Under the pieces are notes generated by a model. It ran no database searches. It had not been told where the DNA came from and was given only the letters and a program-made list of their open reading frames with translations. Of a stretch of DNA of 64,000 nucleotides, positions 1 through 12,933 are shown one piece after another. Location: NCBI GenBank assembly GCA_945859605.1, contig OX243817.1, positions 23,724,707-23,788,706 of the forward strand, given 5' to 3'. Positions within the stretch are counted from its first letter, which is position 1; every line of letters starts with the position of its first letter. The DNA comes from Lumbricus rubellus. Lineage: Eukaryota; Annelida; Clitellata; Crassiclitellata; Lumbricidae. The translations under genes were made by a program, and so were the position numbers.

Positions 1-689
1 GCACCCTTGCTACAAGTAGCAAATGAATTAACATTTTCATGACGAGCTGCACTGGCTTCCAAGTCACTTTCAGTACATGCTTACTACTAAAGTATTCAGC
101 AAGAGCTAAGAAAATTCAGTGCATAACACTATGCAGAACTTTTTGAGTTTCCACATATCATCCTATGTCTCATGTTTAGTTCTTTCCCACAATAAGTAAA
201 TAATCCTTATTGAGTTGTTTCATTTTCTGAACTGCCATAAACTGGTATTAAAGAAAACATACTTCTTGATATATATATTATTTTGTATATATATATACAT
301 ATATATATATATATAATTATATATACATATGCGATAAACTTGTAAAGAAAAATACTTCTTGATATATATATATAATATTTTATATATAAATTATATACAT
401 ATATATATATATAATACAGGCTGCATTAAGCTGGATTTCTCATATATAAGGAATGCAATGAGCAGCTGGTTAAAGGCACCACACAAGAAGACAGCCACAG
501 ATAATAATAATAATTTGCTATAATTTCTTAAAGCCAGCTCACCTAACACAAATCAGTGAATCACCATCTATATATAGTTATATACATTACACAGATCAAC
601 AAGAATATCTGCAACTGACAGCACCAACAATGCAGAATACACCACACAATGTCATATACTGAGGTTCGACTGTAGCACAATTGTTGCAC
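1..689. other. AT-rich non-coding stretch with (TA)n tracts
   Basis: I see no gene here. Two TA-rich simple tracts lie at about 270-325 and 365-415. The flanks 'aaatacttcttgatatata' and 'aaacatacttcttgatata' suggest a local duplication of about 100 bp. It lies beyond the 3' end of the minus-strand FAM174-like gene, so part could be its 3' UTR, but I see no decisive poly(A) signal. Confidence 0.5.
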
Positions 690-872
690 AAACTGTTGCC
701 CAACCAACTGTTGCACAACTGTAGCGCAACTGTTGCACAACTGTAGCACAACTGTAGCGCAACTGTTGCACAACTGTAGCGCAACTGTTGCACAACTGTA
801 GCACAACTGTAGCGCAACTGTTGCACAACTGTAGCGCAACTGTAGTACAACTGTAGCACAACTGTTGCCTGG
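690..872. repeat. 11/22-bp minisatellite
   Basis: Tandem copies of two 11-mers, TTGCACAACTG and TAGCGCAACTG (or TAGCACAACTG), alternate for about 180 bp. All three antisense frames stay open through it only because of the periodic sequence, so I do not call a gene. Confidence 0.9.
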
Positions 873-904
873 TTGTTGTAGTCGTGTTGCACTGGCGGCA
901 CAGC

Positions 905-2659
905 AATTGGAATTTATAAGTTAGTCGTTCTAAGTAAGAAAAGTAAGTAAGCAGGTCCTCTTAATGGAGTATGTTGACGTCATCATTCGGCTATTTACAT
1001 CCGACAGCATTTCGGTAAATTCAACAAGTGAAATAGAATCTGCACGGCTTCGTTCTTTACCAAACCTAAAACATATAAAACAATTTGTCATCAGCCAGCA
1101 ATGTAAATAATTATTCTGTTGAAGCTAATAAGGAGAATAAATATTTTAAATAAGTATTTAATAAGCATTCTAATGCTTCAACAAGCAAAACGTGAAATTG
1201 GCACTTTTTCCAAAATGGCTTGGTTGACTCATTTGAAATTGGCTGTAATTCCTGCCTACTCAAAATTTAATGTGAAATCTACCAGATATAAACAGACAAA
1301 CAAATCTGCCTTTTTAGAACCACCACAAGGCTTCTAACCATGGTGGCTGTGCATCAGATCTGAAAAGGTATCGCATAGGTAGCCTCCCTCCCTGGGCCCT
1401 CCAGTAAATTCTAAACTTATAAATGATGGGCGTTTGAAATGAACATGCGTTGTGTATTCAATACTTGTAATTTATTTACATTTTCTTTATTATTAATTTA
1501 AGGTATCGCACACAAGAAACAGTGATCTATCTATCTATCTATCTATCCATGCGACATAAAATGCCATATCCACTCGATATCTACGGCAGAAAAATGAGCT
1601 ACTATAATCGCGAAGCTTGAAGCAGTCCTTCAGAGTAAACAGACCAACAAAGCCAACATTGTCTGAAACCCCGCTGGCATTCCTAACAGACAACAGTTGT
1701 GATGACAACCCCCCCTTTCCCCCCTCTCTCTTCCAGCGTCGACTACCCCGTAATTCATCTCGGCAGATTATCGACTACCCCATCCCCCCACCCCTCCCCC
1801 ACCCCACCCCCATCGGACGAGCGACAGCGTTCTCAATTATTGACGTTATAAGCTGTGCGTTAAGTTTGTTGCTCCTCCCGGTCCATCACCATTTCGCACG
1901 ACAAGCGTTGGGCCACCCCGTCCAACCCCCCCCGTTCATCCACCCCGAACCATCCACCCCCGTCCATCCACCCATCCGTCCGTCCATCCGTCTCTGCCAA
2001 CTGGCCGGCGGTTAGACGAGCGTTAGTTGCGCTCCACCGGTTATTACTATTTGATGAAATGACAATCTAGCTGGATGCTGCTGTTGCTGCTGCTGTTGCT
2101 GATGATCATGCTTTGTTTTTCGATGCTGCTGCTGGTGCTGCTGCAAACCATCCGCTCATCATCATCCTCATCGCATATGAATTGGATTTCGTGCATCGGT
2201 ATGTCGTACGTTGCTTGAAGAACGAACGCACAAACGCACACTCTGGGTTCCATTATTCAGAGGAGGACGCACGACGGTCTCCGAGGGCATTATCATTCAG
2301 CGCTGGGACCGGTCCTTTGACAGGCGTCCATCGAGCTCTCGTCCCTGACACTTACAACACACTTCCATCAGTATTGTATATGACATACGAAACGGGATTA
2401 AACTCTCATTAGCCGTAGCACAGCACAGCTATCGTTGTCATAACTGTATTTGCTCTGAAGTTCCGAATTTCCATATATTCTGCCCGCAAAAAAATCGTCA
2501 ATAGCCTGAGAAAAGTGAAAGGAATTTCTGCTCAGGGTTGTCCAGTCTGCTGCACGTGCACGCAGTGTCAGCATACACTGACACACAAAAAAAACATTTT
2601 CTTCGGATGATGTGCTAAGGCACTCAGTATCGTATCATATCTAAAAATGCATAAAGTGC
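905..2659. other. No gene seen; C-rich and CTG-rich patches
   Basis: Nothing coding could be supported. There is a short CTAT tract at 1526-1548, a strongly C-rich strand at about 1705-2000 and a CTG/GCT triplet patch at about 2071-2150. Open frames across the C-rich part are proline/histidine low-complexity and have no recognisable domain. Confidence 0.5.
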
Positions 2660-2700
2660 CTTTCACAGCGCACACCAATCAGAGGCGCTCCCAGTGCAAA
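2660..2700 (-). mobile_element. LINE/SINE 3'-tail fragment
   Basis: The motif CAGAGGCGCTCCCAG, shared by the 3' ends of many CR1/L2-like LINEs and SINEs in this window, appears here after 'tttcacagcgcacaccaat'. A sister fragment with the same flank is at 20050-20092. Confidence 0.6.
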
Positions 2701-2817
2701 AGACCAGAGGAAGCAGCTTCGAGAGAGCAATCACCCTTAAAAATATTACACTAGTCGATAGAAATGTTTCCAAAACAATACTAGCAACAGAGCACAGGAT
2801 AGAGACCACTGACACTA

Positions 2818-2950
2818 AATCTATGTTCTACATTCAAACAGCCTCTATCCACACTGCCTCTATTCAAACAGCCTCCATTCAAACAGCCTCTACTCACACA
2901 TTGCCTCTACACGTATGTGCACTGCCCTCTGTACACTGCCTCTACACTAG
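2818..2950. repeat. Short 15-bp imperfect tandem repeat
   Basis: About eight diverged copies of a GCCTCTATTCAAACA-like unit, some with CACACT replacing CAAACA. No gene is implied. Confidence 0.7.
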
Positions 2951-3481
2951 CCCAGAATGACATCAACAAGTCAATGACGTTCATTATTCCGCAATCTGAG
3001 TGGTTTTTCACAAACCTTTTATCATCGGACAATTGAGGAGCAGTCCAAAGGATTTTGCTAATCCATCACCCCTTCCCATCACCCCCACCCCCTCACAGCC
3101 AACCCACTCTCACAATAATCAAAACACTGGTTGCAGCTCCGGTTTCAGACAGCTGGCTTTTAATGCACAACACATGTAGCGACGGTCTAATGGACATGGA
3201 ATAGTCAAAGCGGTCCAAAGCAGTAAAACACACAGACAGGAGGGATATTGACTCCCCAGCAGTATTACACGACCCACAGAAATTCAACACGAAATGCAAT
3301 ATTTGTCCGAATTGATGCAAAAGTGAAAAGGACTTGTGGGAAAAAGCTAACTGTTCAGCTCGATTGATATGAATATTTACACAACAATTCGATGAATATT
3401 CAATAGCATCTCAACACATTTAGAAAAACTAACGCCTGAAATGTCATGAAGAGAAGACAACCTAGTCTTAGACCAACTGTG

Positions 3482-3483
3482 CC

Positions 3484-3541
<58 letters not shown>

Positions 3542-3575
3542 CAATTTATATGGCGCCATAGAACTTGCACACAGG
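3482..3575 (-). mobile_element. 3' tail of (TTA)n-tailed LINE fragment
   Basis: An (AAT)n array (about 3485-3538) is followed by GACAATTTATATGGCGCCAT, the reverse complement of the 3' end seen at 25625-25682 and 45010-45065. It is a very short, 5'-truncated copy on the minus strand. Confidence 0.65.
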
Positions 3576-3599
3576 TCACCCTGTATGATTTGCGTTCCA

Positions 3600-4720
3600 C
3601 TTGTGTTCCTAGCGAACAGCGAATTAAAGTAACTGACACTTCATATACACATGACAGTTTCAGGGCTACAGTTTACTATGGTATTGCTCTTCTTCTTCTT
3701 CTTGGTTTCTAGTGTATGCTAGCCACTTAATCAACTGCTAAACGTAGTTGACAGCATAGCGTGCTAAACTATTAGACAATTGCCAACTCTCAAAGCAATG
3801 AAACTCAACAGCATTCAAAATGTTCAGCCAATAATAAAAGCAGTTTAACCCCTTAATGATAAGCTGCACTCCCATTCCAGTCACATATAGTACACGCTCA
3901 ACATTAAAGGGTTAAGCCTGCAACATCGATCAATCCTGAAAATTTATATAGCACCCGTTCAAGACACTTACTCCAAGGTGCTCTGCTCCAAACCAATGCA
4001 TGGCTAATAGCACAGCTTTAAGCAGCTTATAAGATGTATAGGATTGTAGGTAAGATGAAGGTGCATTCAATAAACATTACTCACACTTGACAGTAATGAT
4101 CATTTTAAAAACTTATCTGCATCAGGGTTCAGCTAAAAGACTCGCACTTGATGATCGCCAACAACGAGTAGGAATGGAAGGAGTAAGTAGTGACTGAAGG
4201 TAGGAAGGTGTAAAACAACAATTTTTTTAAACACTTCATAATTAATTAATTCATGGGTGACTCGAAAGTTACTCCTGCTAGTGTCAAACATTCTTCTGGT
4301 CCAAATTTTGTCCACAAATCGGAAATTTTGTCTTTTGCATGAAGAATACATTCGTGCTATAGCAGTTCGAAATCAACAAGAGCAACTATCAATGCGCCGA
4401 AGTTGCACGCTCCTCAACAATATTCTCATTATACTTGTAAGTCAAATTGATTACAGATTCATATTACGTTCCCCGTCCAACTGGTCCCTGTATGGATGCC
4501 AATTTCCTTCCTCCCCGCAGTAGCGGAACCTTTCGACTGAAGAGCAAACAATATGACAGTTCGTCAAATGTTTACTGGATCAATACCACTTACCCACGCA
4601 CGGCGCACGCACGCACTCATCAGCCGACCAACATGCACTGATGCTCAATTTATGCAACATTCTGCTCGCATTCTACGATGATCATCATACACAAAACAAA
4701 CAGTCCACTAGCACATTGAT
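3600..4720. other. No feature seen
   Basis: Unique-looking AT-rich sequence. Open frames are short and without recognisable domains. A triplet CTT tract lies at about 3688-3702. Confidence 0.4.
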
Positions 4721-4724
4721 TAAC

Positions 4725-4852
4725 ACGCGTGCATGGAGAGCGAGAGGTAGCGAGTTCGAGACCCCGTTGAACGGACACGCATTGTAGGCTGCTATTAGCG
4801 CCGTGTATTGCATCCTGTCTGTTCTGTTAGTGGTCAAGTTTGATGTTAAGTA
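4725..4852 (+). repeat. Possible tRNA-like repeat
   Basis: GCGAGTTCGAGACCCCG resembles a Pol III box B. The downstream text 'gctattagcgccgtgtattg' recurs at about 46688-46710 as 'gctattagcgccatgtattg', so this is a dispersed repeat of at least two copies. Its class is uncertain; a SINE is my best guess. Confidence 0.35.
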
Positions 4853-4886
4853 AGATCACTGCATAACTTGTACATGTATCATATTT

Positions 4887-5120
4887 GTGGGGCATGGTGG
4901 TGTAGTGGGTATGTTCACTGCCCTGCAGCCGGAGGGTTTAAGATTCGAATCCACTTCAAGCTGCCATGTAGGGACCTTGGGCAAATCCTTCACTCGCAGT
5001 TGCTCAGCGCTTCGGCGTGAAACTCTGATGCAGTGTCCACGCTGCATTCGGGAGCGCCTCTGGGTAGATAGAGCTTGAAGGGACGCCATAACAAGTGCAC
5101 ATAGAAACAAACAAATAAAG
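4887..5120 (+). mobile_element. tRNA-derived SINE, copy 1
   Basis: The head is tRNA-like, with a box A-like TGGTGTAGTGGG and a box B-like AGATTCGAATCC. The body includes TTGGGCAAATCCTTCACT and CGCTTCGGCGTGAAACTC. The 3' end is GGGAGCGCCTCTGGGTAG then CTTGAAGGGACGCC, closing on AACAAGTGCACATA and an A-rich AAACAAACAAATAAA tail. The 3' part matches the end of the local CR1/L2-like LINEs, as expected for a SINE moved by that LINE. Antisense open frames here are incidental. Confidence 0.85.
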
Positions 5121-5234
5121 AAAAATATTATTACTAAAGGAGAAAACGCAGTCGCATAATAAATAAATAAATAAACAAATAAATAACAATTTACCCGCAG
5201 TCCATCGCAGCATATTCTCTGCGCTACAGCATTG

Positions 5235-5403
5235 TCATTTCTTCTGCAGTGGTTTTCGGCTGCTCGTCTTCTGCGACGCTCGATCAAAAACCGTCATGTC
5301 CTCGTCTTCGTCGTCGTCGCCGTCCAACGGTCTCATCTCGAGGTTGTCGTCGGGTAACGTCGTTATCAAGCCGTACTTCTTGCTCTTGCTCCTGTTGCGT
5401 TGC
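5235..5403 (-). CDS. FAM174-like, exon 2 (cytoplasmic tail)
   Basis: On the minus strand a CTCTTGCAG acceptor opens a 169-nt exon ending in TGA at 5237-5235. It encodes about 56 residues: a basic stretch with SKSKKYG, then PDDNLEMRPLDGDDDEDED, then a Ser/Lys-rich end. It was recognised because it completes the reading frame left by the distant exon at 27328. The codon sequence is more GC-rich than its surroundings. A CAT/CGT microsatellite lies right against the acceptor on the intron side. Confidence 0.8.
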
Positions 5404-8400
5404 CTGCAAGAGAAGCAACAACATCATCATCATCATCGTCGTCATAATCGTTGTCGTCGTCATCATCACCGTCGTCGTCGTCATCATCATCATCGTCGTC
5501 ATCATCATCGTCGTTGTCATCATCATCATCATCATCATCATAATCGTTGTTGTCGTCATCATCACCGTCGTCATCATCATCATCATCATCATCATCGTCG
5601 TCATCATCATCATCGTCGTCGTCATCATCATCATCATCATCAGCAGTCAAACAGATCATGACAATCATTCATTCATTCATTATTAGAATTTATATAGCGC
5701 CTCTTCAAGAAACTACTCAGAGGCGCTCCCAGCCCAGCCACGACCAAAGAAAAAAGATTTAAGAGACTTGAGAAATAGAGATTGACTGGTCAGATGGAGG
5801 AGATGGAGGTTTGAGGGGAGGTCATTCCAGATTGACGGTCCCACAACCGAGAAGGCTCGGCGCTGTCTGGTAGCTAAGCGAGCCCGTGGAACAAGCAGTT
5901 GTCCCTTCGCAGCGGAGCGAAGGGCCCGACGCGCTTCAATGTCAGAGACAGGACGACAGAGGACGCGCAGATAAGATGGAGCACAACCAAGAATACAGCG
6001 AGAAACAAGGGCAGCAATGCGGTAATTGATGCGTTGGGCTATTGGCAGCCAATGCAGCACATCACGCATGTAAGCAGAGACAGGCGAAAATTTAGGAATT
6101 CGCCCGATGAGTCGGGCAGCAGAGCGTAGAACCCGGTCTAACCGTCCCAGAACCCCAAGGGGAAGGCCAACAAGGATTGAGCAGCAATGGTCAATACGAC
6201 TAGTTACAAAAGCGTGAACAAGCACAACTAGCGCATCATGGGAGAGAGAGCGAGCAATCACTCGAAGTTGACGAAGCTGATAATAACAGCTTCGAGCGAC
6301 AAGATTAACATGCTGGGTGAGACTGAGTTCACAGTCAAGGGTGACACCCAGGTCATGGACCGTGGAAGAGAAAGTAACATCCGGAAACAGTTGAGCTAGC
6401 AGAGGCAGGTCAATATTCTCAAGTTGCCGACGGCCGCCCAGCCAAATGAATTGCGTTTTACTGGGATTTAAGAGAAGCCGGTTTGACGCCATCCAAGAGG
6501 AAAGGACGTCAACAGTCAGGCACATCAGGCGCACAGTGTTAACTGAGTCAAATGGGCTAGAATGTATGTAGGCTTGGGTGTCATCAGCAAAGATTTGGTG
6601 AAGGAGCCCCTGGGACTCAAGTAGAGGACAGAGATCAGCCGTGTAGAGAAGATATAACAGAGGGCCAAGTACGGAGCCCTGAGGTACACCAAGGGGAGCA
6701 GGAACCCAGAGGGACCTAGAGGAACCAATAACCACACAGTTTGAACGGTCGGATAAGAAGGAACGCAGCCATTCTAGAGGCTGGCCAACTAGCCCAAAAG
6801 ATGTAGAAAGACGCTGTAAGAGGATGGAGTGGTCCACAGAATCGAATGCAGAAGAAACATCGAAGAGAGCCAAGAGTGTAACCTGACCGTGGTCCATAGC
6901 AGAGTACAGGTCAGAAAGCAGCCTGAGCAAAAGGGTCTCTGTGGAGTGGTACCTCCGGAAGCCCGACTGCTGCGAAGGGATCAGCTCATTAACATCTAAA
7001 TATGCAATCAACTGATTAGCAACAATGCGCTCTAGAAGTTTAGAGAGAAAAGTTACATTTGCAATCGGACGATAGTTAGCTGGATCATTCACATCTAAAC
7101 CATCACGCTCAAGAACAGGCAGAATAATCGATCGTTTCTGTGAAGCTGGTAAACATGTCTCACTGATAGATCGGTTGCATAGGATCGTGAGGAAAGGCAG
7201 TAAGTCGTCAATAAGTCATCGGGGCTTCTATCCTTATACAGGGTGGGTGAAACTTGAGCCCATTAAAAACCGGGAATAAGAAATGAACTAAAACCACACC
7301 AGGTGGGGGTGGGATGCCAGCCCGAGAGGGGGAGGCCCAGCCTGGGAAGGGAGGAAGGATAAGGATTGAGCCTGGTTGTTTAGGGGGGATAGAAGCCACT
7401 GCCAATCATGACCAGGAAAGTGAGCTGAAATAAGCCATAATTCTGATAAGCTTTCAATTTCCTTGAGTGACGGATAAACTCAAAAGGACTAAAATGCACA
7501 CAGACTGAAGTCTGATAAAAACGTCGACTGGTTCAGAAAGATATAGAGGCACACATGTACATCGCCCAATGTACAATGTACATGTATGTAAAGTAACCAG
7601 ACATTAACACAAAACTAGAAATGTTCATAAAGCACGCTTTATTAGTAACGTTACTTTGGATTTATTATTATACATGAAAATTAGAATTAGTCATAATCTG
7701 CTCTTTGAGAGAGAGATTAACTACTTCTGGGTGCTTTAAGTTCTATCACACGTGTTAGCGCTCTTCCAAGTAGAAGGACGTATTTTCTATTAAAATGCAA
7801 TTTACAAAACGATTCAGGTTCAGGTGATGCATTGCTTAACTAAATTAATTAATTCATTTCATTAAAATAATTATTTGTATAGCACCCCTTCAAGAAACCT
7901 ACTCAGAGGCGCTCCCAGCCCAGCCATGGCAATACAAATTAGATGTCAGCAACTTGTAAAATGCAATGCCATTATTTTTTGGGACTAGGCGCATCGTCAA
8001 CAAAAGTTCGTTCCAAGTGGACGAGATTTTCTCACTGCCTAGTTGAGGTACTAGAGTGGGGAAGCGTGGGGAACAAGAGGTTTCCCCATTAGCAGAAGAA
8101 TACAAGGCTCGACGGCCCGCCATGTCTGAGACTAGTCAACAAAACACACACACACACACAGGTACCGGTAGGCAGAGGCGCCGCCAAGAAGGCACTGCCA
8201 CTGCCACACCAGTACAGCAATCCTCTTATGAGATAAATATGGGCACAACTAGATAAGTGCAACCCAGTGTTCTTTTGGAAATGCGCTCGGTCGATGATCA
8301 TACAGTTGCGGGTTCAATTCCACGCAATGACATCCTAGACAAGTTGTTTTCACGCATGTCTCTCTCGTGAAGCAGTATAATTTGGCATCTGAGGCACATA

Positions 8401-11400
8401 TATTTGGAAATAATAATACACCATCTGGTGCAAGATGTTCAGAACCCATGGTAACATCCACTGCACGATCAATGGCATATATGCACCGGAAATTAGTGAG
8501 CTGTCGGTCGGACTGTGGGGCGTGGGACCTTTACTTACAAGCAGGAAGAGATTGGTCTGCACCAAGTGTACCGTTCAGTCGACGGACAAAACCATTGCCT
8601 GTATCATAAGGTCAGATGTACAATGTACACTGCGCATTGGTATGAAGTATAGACTTCGACACGGGATCAACAGCGGTGACAACTAGTAATATCAAAGCTG
8701 CAAAAAGTCGAAATTGGTATAAACTGACTAATATTTAGTTCAAAGTCATTATTATTTGATAACAAAAATGAGAGTCAGGAGCAGAAATAACTTCCAATAA
8801 AGTGATTGATTGAAGCACAACCAATTTTCTATAAAAGCAGCTTTCTCATTCTGCAACAGAACTACGTTTTAAACATACACGTACGGCACGTGTACAACTG
8901 TACATTATCTGTCTGTCAATAATGCATACATGTACGGTTCACATACATTATTCTGGCAGGTAACGTATGGTCGCAATATGATCATAATTATGTCGCTCAA
9001 ACTACAAGTCGGTAATTCAAATGATGAAGTACATCCTGTAGAATGTTCCCATCATCGCTAAATGTAAAATCAATTTTTTTTCAGCTGCAGCAACATTTCC
9101 ATTATCCATCATCATCTTTTGCTCTCCTGGCAGTTTCGATGCCTTGCAGCCAGAAGGTTGCAGGTTCGAACCCACCTCAGGCCACCACATAGGGCCTGAG
9201 CAAGTAAAAAAATTGATTGCCTAACAAATCTGCTCTAAATGCAATTTTAAGGCAGAGCTCTTAAAATCATAAACTGACCGATTTTATTCGTCATTCATCA
9301 AGGAAGTAACGTATTTTTCTTCTTCGTCTATCAAAACTTGTTCCTTTTCCAGCTAAATTGGTCGCCCTTTCCATCTCCATTATTGTCCAAAAGTCAAACG
9401 CTATGGCCTGTTTAGTTTCCATTATGTGCACTGAGCTCCTTCTTTTCTTTAGCATCATGACACAACAATTGTTTTCATAGACCTAGAGCCCTTCAATCAC
9501 ACTCTTTGCACTGTTTTTTTACAATAGCCAAATGTTATTGAGAAAGGAAGGGTCAATCCAGCCTCAGCGGGTCCATACGACCTTTTTGGATTGACCCTTT
9601 GACTTATGCACCGATCACTCGAAAGTCATTGAATTTGTACTGATTACTGCTCTTTTGTACGTGTTTGATGCTTTGTCAATAAACGGCTTACTTACTTAAG
9701 CACTAGAACAGTTGCTTTTCTCCAATTCTCCATTAGACTACTGCAGGCTTCATCAGTAATACTTTGCTGTATGCTTTCAGATTGCCCACTCCATTATGTT
9801 TATATCGGCCAAGCCATTTGTTTGTTCACCGGCTGTCATGCGTATAAATTTTTAAATAGAAAGATGTCATAATCATTATTCTCTGTATTTCTCACCATCA
9901 TTGTTCCTCTCTGCAGCTCACTGTCACACGTATATAAGCTAACGAACGGCACTTGCTCTTGCCATGTTTGCTAACCTACTCTATTAACCCCAAACAACAA
10001 CACATGCAGTTCTAAAATATACCTACTCAAGTGATGCTTTTGAACACAGAGCCATAATATAAGTAAGACCCCCAAAACATCAGTACACTACACCAATATC
10101 ACATTCATTGCACAGAGTACACATTCACCAAAGAATCCATATGTCAAACATTTTTTTAAATCCTGAATTTAAATCTTTTAATTTGTTCATAGTGCCATAA
10201 TAAAGACTGAAAAACATCAATACACGACACCAATGTCAAGTTCATTACAGACTACAGAGGATGCTCTTTCACCAAAGAATCTATTTTAAAACCTGTCTAA
10301 CATTCGATGAAATCCTACATTCAAATCACCCAGTGTTCCACACTGAAACTAAAGCTTATTGCTTGCTATAAATGAACACTGTGCCAGTTGCTGAGATGCT
10401 GTGCTAAAGCAGTCTTGGATTCAAAGGCGCCTTCGTGAGGTTATTGTAAGGCGCTATATAAATGTTCGTAGACATACAAAGTGCTTTGCCAAAGCTCTGG
10501 AATTCACAGCTCACGCCATCGGTTTCTTCAGTCACAAGTGTCTGATGTCATTCATGTCTAAACATCAAGACTCGTCATCTTTTTCAGGTTACTTACAAAC
10601 TACGTGTCAATTAATCAATATTCACCTATTGAAAATAATCCAACTGACACAGCCACAACTTAATAACAGATAATGTGAAGTGACAGTTAACAACTAATTG
10701 AGGGAGACAGGGCCAGCCAGTGACCCACTGGTCAATCCTCCCAGAAACCCTCATTTGTTTCAGCACATGTTCCTACGGAGGGGAAGGGAATGTAAACCAA
10801 TGTGCTCATGGTTGGCCGGCCGTTGTAACTGTTATCCTGAGAAATCTTCCGGGTACATGGTTTTCATCCAGAATGATGACGCTGAATTCATTCACATGAA
10901 CTGATTAAACTGCAGTGGGGGGGGGGGGGGGGTGGCCAGTTGTAGCAGTAGAGGAGAGAAGCTGTCTCTCTTCATTCTCTGCTGCAATTGCTCAATCCTC
11001 GATATGTAGCCTTACTATGATTTCGCCCATGAATCATATGAATTTTGATTGTGATTTTAAGTGACCATTATCCATTAATCAATACCTTACGCCAGTGCTG
11101 TCCAACCCGCGGCCACCACCACCCCCCCCCGCGAGCCGCATGTGGCCTGCAAGCTGATTCTAAGTAACCCGTCTAATCCAGTGAATTTTTTTTGAAGTTT
11201 GCGAAAATGAAGGAAAGCAAATTGCAAGCTTACTTGCAAAACCATAAGTTCGAACAATGGGTTTATATTACCTATTTGACAATGTGAACACAGAATGACA
11301 ATGAACATTGACCTATTTGTAGAAAGAAAGCATTAACTGACTCAGTGACTACTTTCTAAACAGTTTTACATACATAACTTACACAAATTAATAGAATTGA

Positions 11401-12472
11401 ATCAATCAATCAATCTAAATCAAATTATGTAGATCTATAAATAGATCAATTTTTTTCAAATCAGTACCAACCAACCCTACCGAAAAAGCCAAGAAATGTA
11501 GCCATATAATCAGTATAAAGAACCAATGACAGAGACAAGTCAGTTCAGTGGAGACAGAAAGTCAACATCTTGATTCCACGGTAAACAAGTCATCACTCGA
11601 ACGAACGCACAAATGAACGCACAAACGAACGCACAAACGAATAAAAGCACAAACGAACGAACGCACAAACAAATGCACAAACGAACAAACGCATGCACAA
11701 ACGCACGCACAAACGAACAAACGAACGCACAAACGAGCGAACGCACAAACGCACGTCTGAACGACGAAAGTGACCATCAGTGACGCACTCTCCACATCAG
11801 ACGACGCACAACATAATTCGGTCTTCTTCTCCTCGGCAGCGTCGTGTCATCTTACGGCGATTACTCCTGCCAACATCGTCTCGCCACGGCTTCCGCATGC
11901 CCCGCCGCCGACGAGAAACTCAAGAAAGAATATCGATGACGACGAGGAGATGCGGAACAAAATTTCTAAGCAAATAACTCCTCTGCCATCACGCGGATTA
12001 GTTCGTCGTGACAACCAGTTGAGATGAAAACGTTTAATTTCGGAGGAATGTCTGCTTAGCGATATGTCTGGGTTCTGGGTAGGAGGAGGGACGTTTCGAC
12101 AGATGTCACACGCAATTTCCATGTGATAAGAGAACATTGATGAAATTCAGACAGCACAAGTGCTGCAAGTACAGTCTGTATGAAAATGAGTAGAAACGAG
12201 TAGAAGTAGAAAAAGTTTATATGAGAATTACTTATCGTTATTAAACTACTTATATTTGTGTGCGGGGAACAAAACTATATAGCTGGCGAATGAGCTGCGT
12301 TGGTCAGTTGGGTCAAGTAGTGAAAAATGATGCATTCCTGTCCAGTGGGGTTATGTGACAGTGTACACAAAAGTCTCAATGAATTTTGCCTGCACCAGAT
12401 TATCTCACTTTACCCCACAAACCAATCCATATTGCTGCCTTAAAACGCACACAGTAAGAGGATCATTTAATG

Positions 12473-12508
<36 letters not shown>

Positions 12509-12882
12509 TAATAATAATAATAAACATATCCCTCATTATTTCAAACTGACAAATGCAGTACCATGATTACAATCAGAAATGATGAATATGCGATCACAAG
12601 TTATAAAAGGAGTCGAATTAAACATGTATACGTGGCAGCCATGCAAGACGCCCATCACCTCCTACTACTTATTTTACCATCAAATCTAGCGAACGATAGG
12701 CTGAGTGGATCTTTGGGATGGTATACTGGGAATCGATCCTGCTTCATACTTGATGGTCTGCTCTCTATATTAGTGATGTAACCAATACACAGTCATGTGT
12801 GACACATTTCAACTAGGTGCATAAAAGTTCCATAAATTATCTTAATAAATGCATACATAAAATTACGTATCATTGTGTATAC

Positions 12883-12933
<51 letters not shown>

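Noticed and set aside
690..872. CRISPR-like array
   Set aside because: Units are contiguous with no unique spacers, and the genome is eukaryotic; a plain minisatellite. The same holds for the arrays at 13413, 57076 and 62295.
1617..2015. 132-codon Pro-rich frame
   Set aside because: C-rich low-complexity DNA; no start or splice evidence.
4856..5287. 143-codon antisense frame
   Set aside because: Antisense of a SINE running into FAM174 exon 2 sequence in a wrong frame.
8308..8327. tRNA gene
   Set aside because: Only a box B-like arm is present; no acceptor stem or anticodon arm could be folded. The SINE heads at 4887, 26237 and 61860 likewise do not form complete tRNAs.
11770..12137. Overlapping 85-96 codon frames in a GC-richer patch
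   Set aside because: No domain, no splice partner, no similarity to known families that I recognise.
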